The notes under the pieces were generated by a model. It had not been told where the DNA came from and ran no database searches. It was given only the letters and a program-made list of their open reading frames with translations. 64,000 nucleotides of DNA from Planctomycetota bacterium (GTDB lineage: Bacteria > Planctomycetota > UBA1135 > GCA-002686595), in assembly GCA_029259595.1 (NCBI GenBank), contig JAJDEW010000045.1:105073-169072 (forward strand), in the 5' to 3' direction. A program made the translations under genes and the position numbers. The stretch's first letter is position 1, and each line of letters starts with the position of its first letter. Of the stretch, positions 61,742 to 64,000 are shown piece by piece.

Positions 61742-62758
61742 TCACGACCCCGGTGTGAACGAGATCAGCTCGAGGCGCTCTCCCGTGTCCGGCTTGACCT
61801 CGAGGACGAGTCCCACACCCGGGGCGTAGTACTTGAACTCGCGCGCGTCCGGCTCGAGCGGGGTGAAGTCCAGGGTCTGCACGCAGTTCGAGTACGTGCC
61901 GATTCCGATGACGACCGTTTCGTCGACGGAGATCACCGTTCCCGCATCTTCGGCCTCGCCCAGGAGCAACTCTTGGCGATAGGTCGTGCCGGCCGTCGGG
62001 GTCGCCATCATGACGATCCCGGGCTGACCTCCGTCCTCGCCGGCCTTCCACGAGCCTTCGATGTCGACGAGCTCCCCGTCCTCGTAGTTCTTGGCAATCT
62101 CGCCCATGTACCAGACCGCTCCGTCCGCGTGCTGGGCATACCAATCGAAGGTGTCCTCGACCAGGACGCCGTCGAGTGTCACGACGTCCTGGACGACGAT
62201 GCATTCGATCTCGTCGATCTCCACGGTGGAGTCCATGACGGTCACCGTGATCTCCTCGAGGCCCTCGTCGGTGAACGCGTGATAAACCCAGGTCGCACCC
62301 GGCAGGTAGGGGAGGTAGGTGTGGTTCACCCCATCGCGAAACTCGTCTTCGTCGAGGTCCGGGTCGTAGATTCCGCCGCCCAGGAGCGTGCACAGCTCGA
62401 GCCGAGCATCGTGCTGATCCTGAAGTTCCTCGAGACCGTCGACGAACTCTTCGAAGGACTCGCGCAGGCAGTTCAAGAACTTGAAGAGCGAACCGGACTC
62501 CTCGTTGACGCAGCTGGCGATGCTCAGCGCGAGCGCTTGCCGCAGGTCGTGCAGCCCGGCCGTCGCGGCCAGGCTGGTCACCATGTGACACTCGTCGTCC
62601 TCTGCGGAAAGCGTCGAAAGCAGCTCCTTCGCCAGCGCGTCCGCCTTGCTCAGGGTGTGTCGACGCGCCGTGGAGACAGCGTCGGCCTGTTGCGTTTGGG
62701 GAGGCGCGGCGAGCAGCAAGGTACCGAAGGTGAGAAAGAGGGAAGCTGTGAGATGCAT
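61742..62758 (-). CDS. Secreted acidic protein of unknown function
   Basis: 338 residues. The signal peptide (LTASLFLTFGTLLLAAPP) is followed by about 110 helical residues with several cysteines, then a beta-rich acidic domain: YLPYLPGATWVYHAFTDEGL, VVQDVVTLDGVLVEDTFDWY and DIEGSWKAGEDGGQPGIVMM. It ends with FKYYAPGVGLVLEVKPDTGE. This C-terminal domain recurs in hypothetical secreted proteins of several phyla. No function is known. A 12-bp palindrome lies 20 bp upstream of the ATG. The gene is convergent with the glycosyltransferase. Confidence 0.78.
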   Translation of the reverse strand: MHLTASLFLTFGTLLLAAPPQTQQADAVSTARRHTLSKADALAKELLSTLSAEDDECHMVTSLAATAGLHDLRQALALSIASCVNEESGSLFKFLNCLRESFEEFVDGLEELQDQHDARLELCTLLGGGIYDPDLDEDEFRDGVNHTYLPYLPGATWVYHAFTDEGLEEITVTVMDSTVEIDEIECIVVQDVVTLDGVLVEDTFDWYAQHADGAVWYMGEIAKNYEDGELVDIEGSWKAGEDGGQPGIVMMATPTAGTTYRQELLLGEAEDAGTVISVDETVVIGIGTYSNCVQTLDFTPLEPDAREFKYYAPGVGLVLEVKPDTGERLELISFTPGS

Positions 62759-62778
62759 GGTCGATTACCAGGGTTGAG

Positions 62779-62790
62779 CGTGACGTCACG
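62779..62790. promoter_or_regulatory. 12-bp palindrome upstream of the secreted acidic protein
   Basis: CGTGACGTCACG, perfectly symmetric, 20 bp before the start codon. It may be a regulator-binding site. The rest of the 220 bp gap to folK shows no other clear signal. Confidence 0.35.
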
Positions 62791-62978
62791 GGAGGATTCC
62801 CAGGACGGCCGCGGTCGCTGCAACGAGCGACGTGCGACGAGCCCAACCTAGGCAGCCGGTCCCACCTCTGCGTTACGCCTGGATGAAGGCGACGCTTTCC
62901 CGTTCCCGCGTCATTCAGCCGTCATGTAACGGGCTGACCTCGGGACGCCATCCGGTTTCCGTTGTCCGGGGCCCGCGC

Positions 62979-63485
62979 TCAACCGAGGCGTACGTCGGTC
63001 CGCAGGCGGACGCCGCTGCGGTCGAGGCCGGCGACGATGGATTCGAAGCCGGTGTCAGCGGTCGGGTGCAGGAGGCCGGGGACGAGTTCCGCCACGGGCA
63101 CCGCCGCATAGGCACAGGTCAACAGGGACGGATCGGGCAGGACGAGCGGGGACGCGCATACGAGCGAGCCGTACAGCACGAGGTCGAGGTCGATGATGCG
63201 CGGCCCGCTCTTGTCGTCGGGGTCGCGCACGCGACCGAGCAGGTCTTCGATCGGACGCAGAACGTCGAACTTGATGGCGGAGGGCTCGAGGTCGGTACGG
63301 ATGAGAACGGCGGCGTTCAGAAAGCGCGGGGCCGGGCGCTTCTGCGTGACGGGTTCGGTCTCGAAGACGCGCGATGTGCCCACGATCTCGAAGGCGCGGG
63401 CCAGCTCCGACCAGCCGCGCGGCAGATTGCGCTCAGGCTGGATGTTGGAGCCGAGCAGGATGACGATCGGACCGTCCGAGGGCAT
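62979..63485 (-). CDS. folK: 2-amino-4-hydroxy-6-hydroxymethyldihydropteridine pyrophosphokinase (HPPK)
   Basis: 168 residues. The HPPK pattern is seen in VILLGSNIQPERNLPRGWSE, TQKRPAPRFLNAAVLIRTDL and GPRIIDLDLVLYGSLVCASP (the signature DLDL). PDPSLLTCAYAAVPVAELVP completes the fold. The enzyme transfers pyrophosphate from ATP to the pterin in folate synthesis. It follows folB after a 35 bp gap holding repeat copy D. Confidence 0.93.
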   Translation of the reverse strand: MPSDGPIVILLGSNIQPERNLPRGWSELARAFEIVGTSRVFETEPVTQKRPAPRFLNAAVLIRTDLEPSAIKFDVLRPIEDLLGRVRDPDDKSGPRIIDLDLVLYGSLVCASPLVLPDPSLLTCAYAAVPVAELVPGLLHPTADTGFESIVAGLDRSGVRLRTDVRLG

Positions 63486-63487
63486 CT

Positions 63488-63521
63488 AGGAACCCGTTGA
63501 AGTGCTTTGGAGGCCCATGGC
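63488..63521. repeat. Interspersed repeat, copy D (partial)
   Basis: AGGAACCCGTTGAAGTGCTT and GGAGGCCCATGGC align with the left end of copy A. It fills the gap between folB and folK. Confidence 0.5.
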
Positions 63522-63880
63522 TAACGTCCCCGGCGGATCCGCACGGCGGCGCAGTCCGCGGACGCGAGCGCGCGGGGTTTCTCGACGGTGACGTCGACCT
63601 CGGTCACCTCGGACCATTCGAGACACACCCGCGCGACGTGGACGGCGGCGGTCTCGATCAGGCGGTATTCGACCCCCTCGAAGCGGGCGAGGATGGCCTT
63701 GGCGACGGTCGAATAGTTCACCGTGCTCTCGATGTGATCCCGATCGACCAGTTCGTCGTCGTCGAGCACGACGTCGAGCGCGACGGAGATGTGCAGTGGC
63801 TGCTCGGTCTTGCGTTCCTGGGCCGTGACTCCGATGTGAGCCATGACGTGGAGCTTCTGGATGAGGATCTGGTCGGTCAT
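63521..63880 (-). CDS. folB: Dihydroneopterin aldolase
   Basis: 119 residues, family-typical. Motifs are HVMAHIGVTAQERKTEQPLH (substrate-site Glu), VNYSTVAKAILARFEGVEYR, LIETAAVHVARVCLEWSEV and VTVEKPRALASADCAAVRI. It forms 6-hydroxymethyl-dihydropterin, the substrate of the neighbouring folK product. The ATG lies three bases past the stop of the truncated gene upstream, so the three genes are probably co-transcribed. Confidence 0.93.
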   Translation of the reverse strand: MTDQILIQKLHVMAHIGVTAQERKTEQPLHISVALDVVLDDDELVDRDHIESTVNYSTVAKAILARFEGVEYRLIETAAVHVARVCLEWSEVTEVDVTVEKPRALASADCAAVRIRRGR

Positions 63881-63883
63881 GGC

Positions 63884-64000
63884 TCAGGTTCCGAGCGGAG
63901 GCGTGCTGGCGTCATGCCCCTCGATGCGGAGGTAGCGATAGAGGAAGGCCCTGCCCAGGTAGACGAACGGGGTGTCGATCGCGGCCAGGCTGATCTTGAC
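63884..64000 (-). CDS. C-terminal fragment, possibly a queuosine-precursor (VUT/YhhQ) transporter
   Basis: Only the last 38 residues are inside the window: VKISLAAIDTPFVYLGRAF followed by LYRYLRIEGHDASTPPLGT. The pattern K-x-x-x-A-x-x-D-TPF-x-Y near the C-terminus resembles YhhQ-type membrane transporters that import queuosine precursors. The fragment is too short for a firm call, and its 5' end lies beyond base 64000. It is followed directly by folB. Confidence 0.35.
   Translation of the reverse strand, partial: VKISLAAIDTPFVYLGRAFLYRYLRIEGHDASTPPLGT

Overview
The window is GC-rich, densely packed bacterial chromosome from a diderm (Gram-negative-type) organism. It carries KDO synthesis (kdsD, kdsC), an LPS-transport protein with a C-terminal LptD-like barrel, a TatA-type protein and many secreted or TM-anchored proteins. 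Several traits together suggest a lineage outside the Proteobacteria, possibly Planctomycetota-like: a complete bacillithiol pathway (bshA, bshB, bshC), a CotH/VTC/DUF4956 cluster, a signal peptidase I with a large insertion, a lone MshEN protein, and dnaA-dnaN-dciA-gyrB without recF. The taxonomic guess is an inference of low to moderate confidence. I see no rRNA, tRNA, CRISPR array, IS element or prophage.

Layout. 1-11.3 kb (minus strand): truncated mnmH, then ECF sigma / zinc anti-sigma / basic periplasmic protein, lepB and mgtE, and a surface or polyphosphate-type cluster (DUF4956, CotH-beta-helix, VTC, ILEI-like). 11.4-16 kb: a secreted beta-helix protein, aspartokinase, and a JAMM protease translationally coupled to a LeuA/homocitrate-synthase-like enzyme. 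16-22.8 kb (minus): a small Cys-rich protein, a TIM-barrel isomerase, rsmB-fmt, trxA, scpA and a site-2 protease. 23-30.3 kb (plus): kdsD-kdsC followed by a 1746-residue protein that appears to combine an LptC-like anchor, a long LptA/OstA-like bridge and an LptD barrel, then tatA.

30.3-47.6 kb is almost wholly minus strand. It holds the replication genes dnaA, dnaN, dciA and gyrB, with an 855 bp gap between dnaA and dnaN. Upstream of dnaA lies a long run: rpoD-type sigma, hemW, DUF502, pyrF, bshC, bshB, parA, bshA, cysteine desulfurase. The chromosome-partition ATPase parA is thus embedded in the bacillithiol genes, 10 kb from parB. 50.5-51.7 kb: five parS sites (TGTTCCACGTGGAACA) sit directly upstream of parB. 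47.7-49 kb holds an HPr-like domain fused to an unrecognised N-terminal region.

52-64 kb: secreted proteins of unknown role (one with tandem Trp-rich repeats, one ending in a GspG pseudopilin core), a tightly coupled acyltransferase / DUF72 / hydrolase set, a TPR protein, a processive GT2 glycosyltransferase, a secreted Asp/Glu-rich protein, and folB-folK with a truncated transporter at the right edge. A degenerate interspersed repeat of about 130-160 bp with inverted-repeat ends (core GGAGTCCGTTGAAGAAG) occurs at least six times, always next to the 3' end of a gene (fmt, rsmB, gyrB, dnaA, rpoD, folB).
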